Of a stretch of DNA of 47,500 bases, positions 1 to 10,149 are shown piece by piece; position 1 is the stretch's first letter, and each line of letters opens with the position of its first letter. Where the stretch lies: assembly GCA_963575745.1 (NCBI GenBank), contig CAUYUJ010020671.1, positions 535,204 to 582,703 of the forward strand, written 5' to 3'. The DNA is from Prorocentrum cordatum (lineage: Eukaryota; Sar; Dinophyceae; Prorocentrales; Prorocentraceae). The notes beneath the pieces were generated by a model that was given only the letters and a program-made list of their open reading frames with translations, was not told the DNA's origin and searched no databases. A program made the translations under genes and the position numbers.

Positions 1-40
1 TTCCTCCTCCTCCTCTTCCTTCTCCTCCTCCTCCTCCTGC
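1..40. repeat. CCT/TCC microsatellite at window edge
   Basis: Imperfect TCC trinucleotide run on the + strand, cut by the window start. Positions 41-238 hold no repeat or gene that I recognise. Confidence 0.8.
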
Positions 41-238
41 CCCCTTGTGTCCTCCACTTCGGCCCGCTTGGCTCAAGCAGCTCTGGCTTGAGGTCACACG
101 GCCCCCAGGGGGCCAGGGTAGTCTTGGGGTTCCGACTAGTGTACCTCACATCCAGAGCCCGCGGGCGTCCCCGACGCGCTTGAGGAACACTGCTCTTTCT
201 CGGTGCCAGGCCCGAAAGGTCACTGACTACCACGTGGG

Positions 239-2113
239 ATGACAAAGTTGTGGACCAGATGTTCTGTGTGCCAGCGCTGTGAGTTGAATGAACAGCTGCT
301 TTCGGGAGGCTCCTTGTGCCCGAACTACCGCGCAAAGGTGACGCTGTACGCACCTGGTCGCGAAGTTCGATTCAGTCGTGATCACGGGGAGGGGCTTCAT
401 GATGCAAATCGTGCAGACGATGACCTGCCCCAACCGTGTGCCCCAGGAATTTTCCGTGGAGGTGGCGGCCGAAGCGCCGCCCCAGCTGGGCGCGGCAGCA
501 ACGGCGGCTGCAAGGGCAGGCCGAGCGGGGGTGGCGCACAGGCCAAGAAGCTGCTGCATCAGGCGGCGGCGCTGGCGAACGACCCCGCCTTGAAGCGCAT
601 GCTCAGAACCGCTGCCACCTCGGCAGGACAGCTGGTGCCCGTCGCCCCCTCGCCCGTGAACGTCTCGCCCGTCGACGCGCTCGAGAAGGCGGAGGGGGCG
701 GCTGAGCATGCGGAGCGACTGCGCGATCAAGCAGTGGCGAATGTGGTCAGACTCCGCGGCAACCTGGCGGCCGTGGAGGAGAAGGAACGCAAGCTGGCCA
801 CCGAGTTAGCAGAGGCGCTGAGGGCCAAGAGGGCGGCGGCGGCAGCATTTGCCAAGGCCGAGGGCATCGAGCCCACAGGCGCGGGCGACGCCGCCGCCGG
901 GCCCGCGGGAGTCGCCATCGAGCGGGGCGAGAAGTTTCCCCGGGAGGTGGGCGCCCTGGAATGCGAGCCCGCCGAGAAGGAGGCTCTCACCAAGCTCCAG
1001 GCGCAGCTGGAGGAGGCGCGCTCAACCTTCCAGGGGCGCGAGGAGGAGATCAACCGTTGGCGCGAGCAGGCCCGCGACTACAGGCGTAGCATCACGAAGC
1101 GCATGGCCAAGAAGCGGCGGGCCAATGGCGCGAGTGCCCAGCCGCCCGCGGCGACGTCCCAGCGGGGGGGGGGCGCCAAGATGGCAACCGAGGCCCAGGG
1201 CGCTGCGCAGCAGCCTGCTGCCGCGGCGCCCGCTGAGCCCACCGCGGCCGAGAAGGAGCTGAAGGAGACTGCCGTCGCGCGGGGGGCAGAGCAGCTCTCG
1301 GGGGCGTAGTTCAAGGCGAAGAGGAGGGCCGCGAAGGCTCGGGGCAAGGGCGCGGGCGCAGGAGCGGCCGCTGCCAGTCCTACGGCTTCACGGTCGAGCA
1401 CGGGGCCCCCCGGGACCGCAATGCTGGGGGGGGGTGGGGCCGGGCTGGTGACGGGGAATGCGCGTCGTTATTCTGCGCCAGCGTCGCCAGCCTGACTGAC
1501 TGACAAGGCGCGGAAGTATGCGACGCAGCGCGCGCGCCGCCGCGGCCGCTGGGCCGCGGTAGAGACTCGCGTCCTCAAGGAATCCGAGATCGTGGCGCGG
1601 GGCATGGCGGCGCATGCACTTAGCCTTCGCGCGATTTCGAATTCGGCTCGCCTCTCCGCAAAGACCGCGTCCGACGAGAAAGAGGCCAGGCCCGACGAGG
1701 GTGGCGATATGTTTTTCCTCCAGGAAGCACTTCCAGATTCGACAATTACCTGGGGCGCGGGCTGCAGCTAGACTCCTTCGGGCCGCTGGCCATTCGGCGC
1801 GCGGCTGCTTCTGCCCGATGGTCTTGCAGCAGCGCGGCTACGCCGTAGTCCCGGTGGCCCTGTGCGCTCGCCCCTCCATCGAGATGACTGGCAAGAGCCG
1901 GATCGTTTCTCAAGACTGGACGGCCTACAGCGCGCCCTGCGCTCCCCGTGGCCGGTCGTGGGCGACTTCGACATGGCGCAGGTGCAGCGGCGCCGCGCGC
2001 CCTTCTACAAGGAGACAGGCTGGGCCCTCCGCCGGCGGCCGCCTGGGGTCGAGGGCACTCGTGCACAGAAAAACGGCCATGACACAATGATCGATATTCT
2101 TATATCAGAGTGA
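239..2113 (+). pseudogene. Decayed non-LTR retrotransposon ORF: Cys motif, coiled coil, EEP endonuclease remnant
   Basis: One reading frame runs from the ATG at 239 to the TGA at 2111-2113 (625 codons). Three in-frame stops break it: TAG 1307-1309, TGA 1493-1495 and TAG 1769-1771. The N-terminus has a short Cys cluster (CSVCQRC). Two Ala/Glu/Arg-rich stretches with coiled-coil character follow (about residues 145-210 and 243-295), then a basic Ala-rich linker. The C-terminal third resembles an endonuclease/exonuclease/phosphatase domain: FFLQE (catalytic Glu position) near 1710-1725, DWQEPDRFSRLDGLQRAL, VVGDFDMA (usually GDFN) near 1950-1977, and MIDILIS near 2087-2107. Between about 1750 and 1860 another frame (LPGARAAARLL) fits better, so a pair of compensating indels is likely. 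No reverse transcriptase follows; the copy stops at a microsatellite. Family knowledge: EEP domains of this kind nick target DNA in LINE elements. The start codon is uncertain. Confidence 0.7.
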
Positions 2114-2178
2114 GGGGGCCGAACGGTCATTCACTGTCCCTGGGTGCGTGGCTGAAGTGGGATTTCGCGGTGCGGATT

Positions 2179-2384
2179 CTCGTTGTTGTTGTTTGTTGTT
2201 GTTTGTTGTTTGTTGTTGTTTGTTGTTGTTTGTTGCTGTTTGTTGTCGTCGTCCCACCCGCAACCCGCCCCGCGACCCACCCGCGACCCACCCCGCGACC
2301 CACCCCGCGACCCACCCGCGACCCACCCGCGACCCACCCGCGATCCACCCCGCGACCCACCCGCGACCCACCCCGCGACCCTCC
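2179..2384. repeat. Composite microsatellite: TTG-type run joined to a CCCACCCGCGA run
   Basis: About 70 bp of TTGTTGT-type repeat passes through TTGTCGTCGTCCCAC into a 12-bp-type repeat (CCCGCGACCCAC). The same composite, including the GTGGGACGACGACAA junction, recurs in opposite orientation at 44510-44888. Confidence 0.85.
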
Positions 2385-2405
2385 CTCCTCTTCCTCCTCT
2401 TCCCT

Positions 2406-2884
2406 CCCTGACCTCCTCGCAGGGCTAGGGACGGTGAGGCGACCACGAGAGCCACTTTCCCCAGGGTGGCCGATCCGTGCTCGCAGCGCTAACCAGGAGC
2501 AGGTTCCTCGGGGCGTTGCCCAGACATCCGACGATGCGTTTTCCACCGCGCGGCCCCAGAGGTCCCGTCCCTTGTCCCAGGTGCCGTTCTTCGTCCCCCA
2601 GCAACGGGCCCCCTGGTGCCGAGGTCGAGGATAGGTGCCCGGACTGAATACAACACCAGGTCGTCGAAATCTGGGGACCGCAGCTTCACGTTGCCCCCCT
2701 GCCCCCCCCCCCTGCTTGGCACGACGGCGGCGACGGGCAGCGGTTGCGGCGACGACGGGCTTGGCTCGCGGCGGCGGGGTCGAGGCGGCCGCTCGTTGTG
2801 GCGATGTGGTCCGCGGATATTGACGGCAACACCGTGGCGCGGCAGGAAGAGCCCGACCAGGCGCCACCTGAGCCGGGGGGGGGG
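2406..2884. other. Unassigned stretch
   Basis: No repeat partner, exon or RNA gene recognised. It is GC-rich with a CGG/CGA-rich patch at 2720-2800. Confidence 0.5.
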
Positions 2885-3271
2885 AGTGGGAGGAGGAGGA
2901 GGTGGACGGAAGAGGCGAGAAGAGCTGGGAGGAGGATGAGGAGGAGGAGGAGGACGAGGAGGAGGAGGAGGAGGAGGAGGAGGGAGGAGGAGGATAGGAG
3001 GAAGAGGAGGAGCAGGAGGAGGAGGAGCAGGAGGAGGAGGAGGAGAAGGAGGAGGAGGAGGAGGAGAAGGAGGAGGAGGGAAGAGGAGGGAGGAGGAGGA
3101 GGAGGAGGAAGAGAATGAGGAGGAGGACGACGAGGAATGGACGACGTCGGAGGAGGATGACGATTAGGATGAGGAGCAGGCGGAGGAGGAGGAGGATGAG
3201 GAGGGATGAGGAGGAGGAGGAGGAAGAAGAGGAGGAGGACGAGGACGAGGAGGAGGAGGAGGAGGAGGAGG
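2885..3271. repeat. GGA/GAGGAC purine microsatellite
   Basis: Nearly uninterrupted GGA/GAC trinucleotides with purines on +. Poly-Ser/Leu/Pro frames on - and Arg/Glu frames on + come from the repeat. Positions 3272-3651 hold nothing I recognise. Confidence 0.9.
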
Positions 3272-3651
3272 TCTGCCATAACACAGCCTGTACCATCAGG
3301 CTACTTTTGCAGAGCGACTCTACGCCAACTCACCTTTGGCTTCGAGAAGCCACATTTTTTCCCCAGAGCATGGGTACCTTCCCGAGCCCGACACAGGCGG
3401 CACAGTCTTTTCATAAGGCTGCGACTACATCTTCTGAAGAGGACAGCCGACTACATCAGGGCAGCCCCAACCCTTTGGATCCCGAACGCCACGTTTTCGT
3501 ACGCACCAGTGCTTAGACTGCCCCGAAAGAAGCGGCACCATTCCTTTTTACATGGCTAAGGCTACACCCATAGCCAGCCAACAGCCGTCTCGCCATGCTA
3601 CTCTTGCTTACCGAAGGCATTTATTGTTATGGGGCGGTACTTGGGTGTGGG

Positions 3652-3750
3652 GTGCCGCCCTCCATCTGTGAAGCTGTTGTTAAGTTTAAGCTTCAGGGTC
3701 ATACATGGTGAAGAAGTCTCAGGCGAAACGCCCGGACCGCCCTCAAAACT
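3652..3750 (+). repeat. Dispersed repeat, copy 1 (partner at 30098-30190)
   Basis: Shares CCGCCCTCCA, an AGCTATTGCCGAATT-like block and the near-identical AGTCTCAGGCGAAACGCC with 30098-30190. Both copies are followed at once or shortly by a purine microsatellite. Confidence 0.7.
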
Positions 3751-3758
3751 GGGCAGCG

Positions 3759-3759
<1 letters not shown>

Positions 3760-3825
<66 letters not shown>

Positions 3826-3826
3826 A
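3760..3826. repeat. AGGAGC hexanucleotide array
   Basis: About 11 copies of AGGAGC, then AGGAGGAGG-type sequence to about 3870. Positions 3871-4116 hold no recognised gene. Confidence 0.9.
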
Positions 3827-4116
3827 ATGACGAGGAGGAGAAGCAGGAGGAGGAGGAGGAGGAGGCCCTCCTTCCCTCCCTCTTTCCCTCCCCCCCACGC
3901 CGTGCGATCGATATTACTGTCTCTGTCACAACGCACGACAGGACAGAGAAGAGAAGTCCATCTGGCAGACCCGATTCGGGTCTCACTTCCCCTGAACACT
4001 TCTTCCTTTTGGTTCCTCTATCCGCTGTAAACCTCCGCCTGAATCGCAATATAAGGTGGTTGAGACAGGCGTCCCCATGGCCCCAGGGATGTATTTGGGG
4101 CATGTGCACAAAGCCG

Positions 4117-5064
4117 TGGGAGGGGGATGGAGGGAGGGAGGGAGGGAGGGAGGGAGAGGGAGGGAGGGAGGGAGGGAGGGAGGAAAACGGAGGGGGGGGG
4201 AGGGAGGGAGGACGAGGGAAGGAGCGAGGGATGGAGGGAGGGAAGGGTGGGGGGAAGGGGGCGGGAGGGGAAGGGGGGTGGGAGGGGCGGCGAGAGGGAG
4301 GGAGGGGGCGGGAGGGAGGGATGGAGGGAGGGAGGGAGGGGGGGGAGGGAGCAAGGGAGAGAGGGAGGGAAGCGGGGGATGGGGGGAAGGGGTGAGGGAT
4401 GGAGGGAGGGAGGGAGGGATGACTGGGGGGAGGGAGGGAGGGAGGGAGGGATGGGGGAGAGAGGGAAGGGGGGGGGGAGGGGAGGGAGAGGGGGGGGGGG
4501 GGGAGGAGGGGGAGGGAGGCAGGGAGGGGGGGGGAGGGAGGGAGGGGGGGAGGGAGGGAGGGAGGAGGGAGGAAGGGGGGGGGAGGCGGGGATGGAGGGA
4601 GAGAAATGGGGTGGAGGGGAGAGAGGGAGGGGGGGAGGGAGGGGGGAGGGAAGGGGGAGGGAGGAGGGAGGGAGGGGACGGTTGCGTGGGAGGGAGGGAG
4701 GAGGGGGGGAGGGGGTGTGGGTGGGAAGGAGGGGGGAGGGAGGGAGGGAAGAGGGAGGGACGGGAGGGAGGGATGGGGGGTAAGGAGTGAGGGGGGGGGG
4801 AGGGGGGGGGCGTGACGGGCGGCGGGAGGGAGGGAGGGGGGAGGGCGGAGGGGGGGAGAGGGAGGGAGGGAGGGAGGGGGGGGAGGGGGGAGGGAGAGCG
4901 GTTAGGGAGGGAGGTAGGGAGGGAGGGGGGCGGGAGGGAGGAAGAGGGAGGAGCGAGGAGCGAGTAGGGAGGAGGTAGGAGGGTGGAGGGGGACGGAGGA
5001 GGGAGGGAGGGAGGGAGGGAGGGAACAGGGAGGAGGGAGGATGGAGGGGGGATGGGGGGAGGGG
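4117..5064. repeat. Polypurine GGGA/GGGGA tract, about 950 bp
   Basis: Almost pure purine on + (GGGAGGGAGGG), with occasional T and C. The many G3-G9 runs give strong G-quadruplex and triplex potential. Every + frame reads Gly/Arg/Glu; these are not genes. Confidence 0.95.
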
Positions 5065-5887
5065 CGATCTCTGTGCGCTCGCGTCCTATCTGACGTCCTA
5101 CCTTGCCCTCCTATCCCGTATCATTGCGTAGATCTCCCCTCTTTCCGCACAGTCGGATGTTGAGCAGGGCGATGGTCGCGAAAGAGTGCGCGATGCATCG
5201 AAGAGCGCGGCAGGGCGTGGCGTAGAAGAGCACGGTTGAACGCATAATGTCATTGCATGGCGTGGCATTGCGCAGTGAAGGATTGCATCACAAAGCGTTG
5301 CAGCGCAGATCATGGCATCGCCCAGCGGCGCAGAACACGACACCGCGCAAGCATTCCTGGAAGGGCACCGGGTTCCTTGGAGGGTAAGTGGATGGTCTGC
5401 GAAGGGCCGGGGCCAGTCTGGAGTCTCGGCTCCATGTTTCGACTCGACGTAAGAGTGACCTTTCGCCAGAGTGACCTTTGGTGCGGGCACAGATGGGCCC
5501 TCAGATGGCTGCAAACGAAGCGGTAGCAGCGACTTGCGCGCCCCAGGTTTGGTCTCCCCGCGGCCCCCAAAAAGCCGCGCACCAAAGGTCACTCTCACCC
5601 AAGGCCACTATTGCGTGTAGCCGAATGTTTGGCTCCCTGGGCTCCGCGACAAGCTCTCCGCAAGGCGGGGCCGATGGAGAGCACCCGCTGGCTCTGCTTG
5701 CAACATCGCCTTCTGACAGCAGAGACGGGGCTCCCTCTTGATACTTCTTCCAAACGCCGCCGCCCCGAAGTGGGGGGCCTTCTGCGGCCGAAAAACTTGA
5801 CGAACCGACACCGAATGTGGAATCACTTGTGATGTTTTATGAGGGTGTTTTTCTCGATTTGGGGCCTATTTGGACGGACCGAAAACG
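5065..5887. other. Unassigned stretch
   Basis: No gene or repeat partner recognised. Short degenerate GCATTGCAT/GCGCAG-like words recur at 5225-5340. Confidence 0.5.
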
Positions 5888-6150
5888 CCCGCGCTACAGC
5901 GGGAGCTCGTTTTGGAACAACAAGAGGAGCAGAAACGGGGTCAGCGCTGCAGCGGGAGCAACATTTTGAAGGACCAACCGGATTGCCAAACACACGCATG
6001 AAACTCAGTAAATGAGTCCAGCGCTGCAGCGGGAGCGCGATTCGAAACGAGCGGAAGCGCGGAAACGAGGTCAATGCTGCAGCGGGAGCACGATTCGGAA
6101 CGAGCTGAAGGCCGAACACGAGGCCAGCGCTTCAGCGGAAACAACATTGT
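5888..6150 (+). repeat. Diverged tandem repeat, about 55 bp, 5 copies
   Basis: GCGCTGCAGCGGGAGC (with variants) starts at about 5891, 5945, 6019, 6074 and 6126. Each is followed by a GATTCGGAACGAG or ACATTTTGAA type segment. Confidence 0.8.
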
Positions 6151-6283
6151 GAAACAAAAACATATCGAACATCCAGTTCCCGGGAATCCTGTGTGTAACA
6201 AGCAGCACGCGGAGGGGGAGGGGCGAACATTTTCTAGACGCCATCAGGGGGGAGAGGAACGTAGTACTCATATTGTGTAATTT

Positions 6284-7035
6284 TGGAGGGTGGACGGGGG
6301 AGGGGGGAGAGAGGAAGAGGAGGGGAAGGAGGAGGGGAGGAGGGGGAGGAGGGAGGGAGGAAGAGGGAGGAGGGGGGAGGAATGAGGGATAAGGAGGGTT
6401 GGAGGGGAGGAGGGAGGAGGGAGGGAGGAGGAGGGGGGACGGAGGAAGGAGGAGGGAGGAGGAGGAGGGGGAGGACGGACGGGGGAGAGGAGGAGGGAGG
6501 AGGGACGATGTAGGAGGGAGGGGGAGGAGGGAGGAGGGGAGGCAGGAGGCAGGAGGGAGGAGGCAGGAGGCAGGAGGAGGAGGGAGGAGGGAGGAGGAGG
6601 AGGGGGAGGGATGAGAGAGGATGGAGGAGGGAGGAGAGAGGACGGATGAGGGAGGCGGGAGGGGGGAGGGGGGGGAGGGGTGAGGAGGGAGGAGGGAGGA
6701 GGGCGGGGGTGCTGGGGGGGAGGGGGGGCGGGAAGGGGGAGGGGGGGGGGACGGGAGGGCGGGAGGGGGGGGGCGGCGTGAGGGCAGGATGGCTGGGGGG
6801 CGGAGGGCGGGAGGGGGGGAGGGCGCGTGGGCGCCTGGGCGCTGGGCGGGGGGGCAGGGGGGCGGGATGGCGGGAGAGGGCAGGAGAGAGGGGAGGGGAG
6901 GGGAGGGAGGGGAGGGGAGGGGAGGGGAGGGGCGGGAGGGGGGGGCGGGGCGGGGCGGGGCGGGGCGGGGCGGGGCGGGGCGGGGCGGAGAGAGGCGGGG
7001 GAGGAGGGTGAGAATGAGGAGGAGGAACACGAAAG
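6284..7035. repeat. Second polypurine tract with GGGGC array
   Basis: GGGAGGAGG-type purine run on +, with a GGGGC pentanucleotide array near 6941-6992. It is a strong G-quadruplex candidate. The long Pro/Ser frame on - is a repeat artefact. Confidence 0.95.
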
Positions 7036-7079
7036 CGACGATGACGACTGCGACGGAGGGTGAACCGAAAGGCCTCTCG

Positions 7080-7620
7080 GAGGCCTGATCGGGTGCTTTT
7101 TGAACGCCCTTTGGAGTCATATTTGGGCCCTGCTAGGGCCTTCCTGTTATTCATGTTCGCACCCACCGGGGCAATCTTGGGAGCCATGAGGGACTCTTGG
7201 GGCCACCGTGGAGGACGTCGATCAACCACCTTGCCCCTCTTGGGCCCGAACGCTCGCCTCTCGGGGCTCTCCTGGCGCGCTCTTGGGGCGCTTTTGGGCG
7301 CTCTTCTGGCCATCTGGGGGCCCTTTCTGGGTCTCTCTTGGGGGCGAGGTGTGAAGAGCCCATCGGAGGCCAGAGGGCGAGAAGGCAAGCCACCACGAGT
7401 TGTCGCAAGGGTTTTGACGGATTCTGGTCTCTCGGGGGTATTCTTGGGAGGTTCTGTGGCCACTCGAATCCGTCTTGAGGCGGCCTTGGGGAATATTGGA
7501 GGCGTGTTGGATGCTGCCTTGAGCCATCTTGGGCTGTCTTGAGTCATCTTTGAGGCCATCTTGGGCTATCTAGAGCCATCTTGGATCCATCTTGGGTCAT
7601 CTTGGACACTCTGGCGTCTC
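7080..7620. repeat. CTTGGGGCC-type low-complexity tract
   Basis: Degenerate recurrence of words such as CTTGGGGGCC, CATCTTGGG and GCGCTCTTGGG. It is the first of about ten such tracts in the window, and they share conserved spacers (see 39620-40215). Confidence 0.75.
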
Positions 7621-7624
7621 CCCG

Positions 7625-7690
7625 CCGCCCCCGTCCGGACCCAGGGGCAGGGGCAGTGGGATGTGTAACCCCTCCCTGGAGGGGAAGAGC
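7625..7690 (+). repeat. G-rich motif next to tract, copy 1 of 3
   Basis: GGACCCAGGGGCAGGGGCAG, then TAACCCCTCCC and GAGGGGAAG. It matches motifs at 28719-28805 and 40235-40310, each following a CTTGGGGCC-type tract. Confidence 0.6.
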
Positions 7691-7693
7691 CTT

Positions 7694-7800
7694 TGATCCT
7701 CAATTCTCGATTTTCGGTCCTCGATGACCGAGGCTCGATCCTCGATCCTCGATCCTCGATCCTCCATCCCCGAGGCTCGATCCCCGATCGATCCTCGCTC
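7694..7800. repeat. TCGATCC heptanucleotide repeat
   Basis: Repeated CTCGATC, CCTCGAT and CCGAGGCTCGATC words. Positions 7801-8161 contain no gene that I can support. Confidence 0.8.
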
Positions 7801-8161
7801 CCTTCGCCTCCGCTCGCCGCGCAGGCGCCCTCCATGGCCCGGCACGTGGAGAGCACCCGCCCCGCTGCAGACGGGGGGACAGGGCTTTCCGTGGCAGGGG
7901 CCTGCGCCGGGGGGGAGAGGGCGGGGCCGCCATTTCCGATGAGGAAGAGGTGCCGATGCTGCTGCGGTGGGGGCCCATGCCAAGAAGCACCCTGTTTGCC
8001 TCCAGGGTACCCTGGGTTTCTCGGGTTTCGATGGTTTTGCTATGGACAGCGTAACGTTGCCACGCGGAAAATCAAGGGATGCCCTGGGGTCTCAGGGGTG
8101 GATTTTTTAGTGGAAGGTTTCTGGTGGTCGGGCTTTCACTGTACCGCCCTCGGGGCCTCCA

Positions 8162-9321
8162 GAGGCCTCCAAGAGGCATCCCCAAAAAGTCCAAATAGGC
8201 AAACATCACTGATGTTCCATTGTTTCTTGAACATTTTTTCGCATTTTCGCATTTTCAGCTTCCCGACGCTCCAACGCGGCCCAAAAGGCCTCCAAGACCG
8301 CTCCAAGACGGCCCAAGGATCTCCAAGAGGGTCCCCAAACCAGCCCCAAACCAGCCCAAGAGAGCACCAACACTGCCCACGAGGCTGCCCGTTTTCTCTG
8401 TTTGCTGTTCCTGGGAGGTCCTCGTCGACACCGCTGGGCTCGCTTCGAAATGCTGGTCAGAACGCACCCCTGGGAGAGGCCCGGGGAGTAGCGGTATCGG
8501 TACCTTTTGGTATCCCCAGTCGCCGCTTTGGGGGCTGCGCTGACCTGGGTCGGAACTACAGTCAGGACGCTGAAGGAAGGATAGTTTCATCGTTTCGCTC
8601 ATTCCGCTGGCCCATCTTGTTTGACGGCTTTCGGTGCCACGTGTGTTCGTTGTCAAAGTGGTGCTGTTGAGCGGCGTTTTTTTTCTGGCGCGGTGCGTGA
8701 GGAGCGTTTGAGCTGAAGCAGTTGCTGTTGAGCTGCCCCTCGGGGGTTAGTTGCGGGTGCATGAGGCATGTATGTGTTTAGATTAGGCCGGTGTGGAGAA
8801 AGCTCTCTGTGAATGTTCGGTCTGAGGGCAGTCAGAAGATTGGAGTCTTTCGGTGCAAGCTGTGTATCCTGCTTTCGGGTGGGAGGCCTCTCGGGGGCCT
8901 CTTGGCGGTATGTTTGAAACCTCCTGGGGCCTCACGGGGCCTCACGGAGGCCTCTTGGGGCCTCTTAGGGGCCTCTTGGGGGCCTCTTGGGACCTCCTGT
9001 AGGCCTCGTCGGGCAAATAACTCGAAATGGCCGCTCGGGTCCCCCGTCTGGGCCCTCTCTTTGAGCCGTCTTGGGGGCCTCTTGGGCCGTGCTCGAGGCC
9101 TCGTGGGCAGTGTTGGTGCTCTCTTGGGCTGGTTTGGGGCTGGTTTGGGGACCCTCTTGGAGATCCTTGGGCCGTCTTGGAGCGGTCTTTGGGGCCTTTT
9201 GGGCCGCGTTGGAGCGTCGGGAAGCTGAAAAATGCGAACACACGACAATTCTTCAAGCAACAATGGACCATCAGTGATGCTTGCCTCTTGGGACTCGTTG
9301 GGGATGCCTCTTGGAGGCCTC
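8162..9321. mobile_element. 1.16-kb element with 224-bp terminal inverted repeats
   Basis: Positions 8162-8385 and 9098-9321 are inverted copies of equal length (224 bp each). They share CATCAGTGATG, GCTTCCCGACGCTCCAACGC and CACTGCCCACGAGGC with scattered mismatches. The 712-bp interior has no transposase-like frame. The arms consist partly of CTTGGGGCC-type sequence. A diverged copy of the arm core lies near 20215-20275. It is either a non-autonomous TIR element or an inverted duplication of a tract unit. No clear target-site duplication was found. Confidence 0.75.
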
Positions 9322-9480
9322 CTGGGGCGTCTTTGGAGGCCTCGTGGGCCGTCCAGCGGCTATTTTGGGCGTCTGGGAGCGATCCTGTGGCGTCTCGGGG
9401 CCCTCTTGGACCACCCGGATGGCCTCCTGCGGGTCTCCTGGCTCTTCCTGGGCCTCCTCGGGAGGGCTCCGAGGGCGGCG
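8875..9480. repeat. CTTGGGGCC-type tract
   Basis: Runs of GGCCTCTTGGG. It overlaps the right arm of the inverted-repeat element and continues past it. Confidence 0.7.
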
Positions 9481-9566
9481 CCCGGGAGCAAACCCTTCTC
9501 TGGCGGGACCTGGCCGGGGACTTGTCGCCCGGGGACCCCAGGGACCGCCCCGCGCGCGCGAACTAC

Positions 9567-9568
9567 AG

Positions 9569-9633
<65 letters not shown>

Positions 9634-9680
9634 CCTACCTACCTATCTATCTATCTATTTATCCATCTATATATCTATCC

Positions 9681-9718
<38 letters not shown>

Positions 9719-9745
9719 ATCTATCTATCTATCTATCTATCTATA

Positions 9746-9790
<45 letters not shown>

Positions 9791-9811
9791 CTATCTATAT
9801 ATCTATCTATA

Positions 9812-9842
<31 letters not shown>

Positions 9843-9843
9843 A

Positions 9844-9878
<35 letters not shown>

Positions 9879-9949
9879 ATATCTATCTATCTATCTATCT
9901 ATATATCTATCTATCTATCTATCGATCTATCTATCTATCTATCTATATA

Positions 9950-10032
<83 letters not shown>
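9567..10032. repeat. ATCT tetranucleotide microsatellite, about 465 bp
   Basis: Long CTAT/ATCT array with minor TATA and ACCT variants. All three + frames stay open (Tyr-Leu-Ser-Ile) because the unit has no stop in that strand. Confidence 0.98.
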
Positions 10033-10149
10033 TCATATATGTACAATATTTTACCAGCTCGCTTCGCTTCGCCTTTAAAATCTGGGTCGCATGGCGCCTG
10101 GAAAGCTCGCTGCGACCAACTGTGGGGCTTGTTTGGCCTGCTATGTGTC

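Noticed and set aside
2127-3296. 389-codon - strand open frame rich in Ser, Leu and Pro
   Set aside because: It spans two microsatellites; its residues are translations of GGA and TTG repeats.
6071-7559. Proline/serine-rich - frames of 349 and 441 codons
   Set aside because: Complement of the polypurine tract; compositional artefact.
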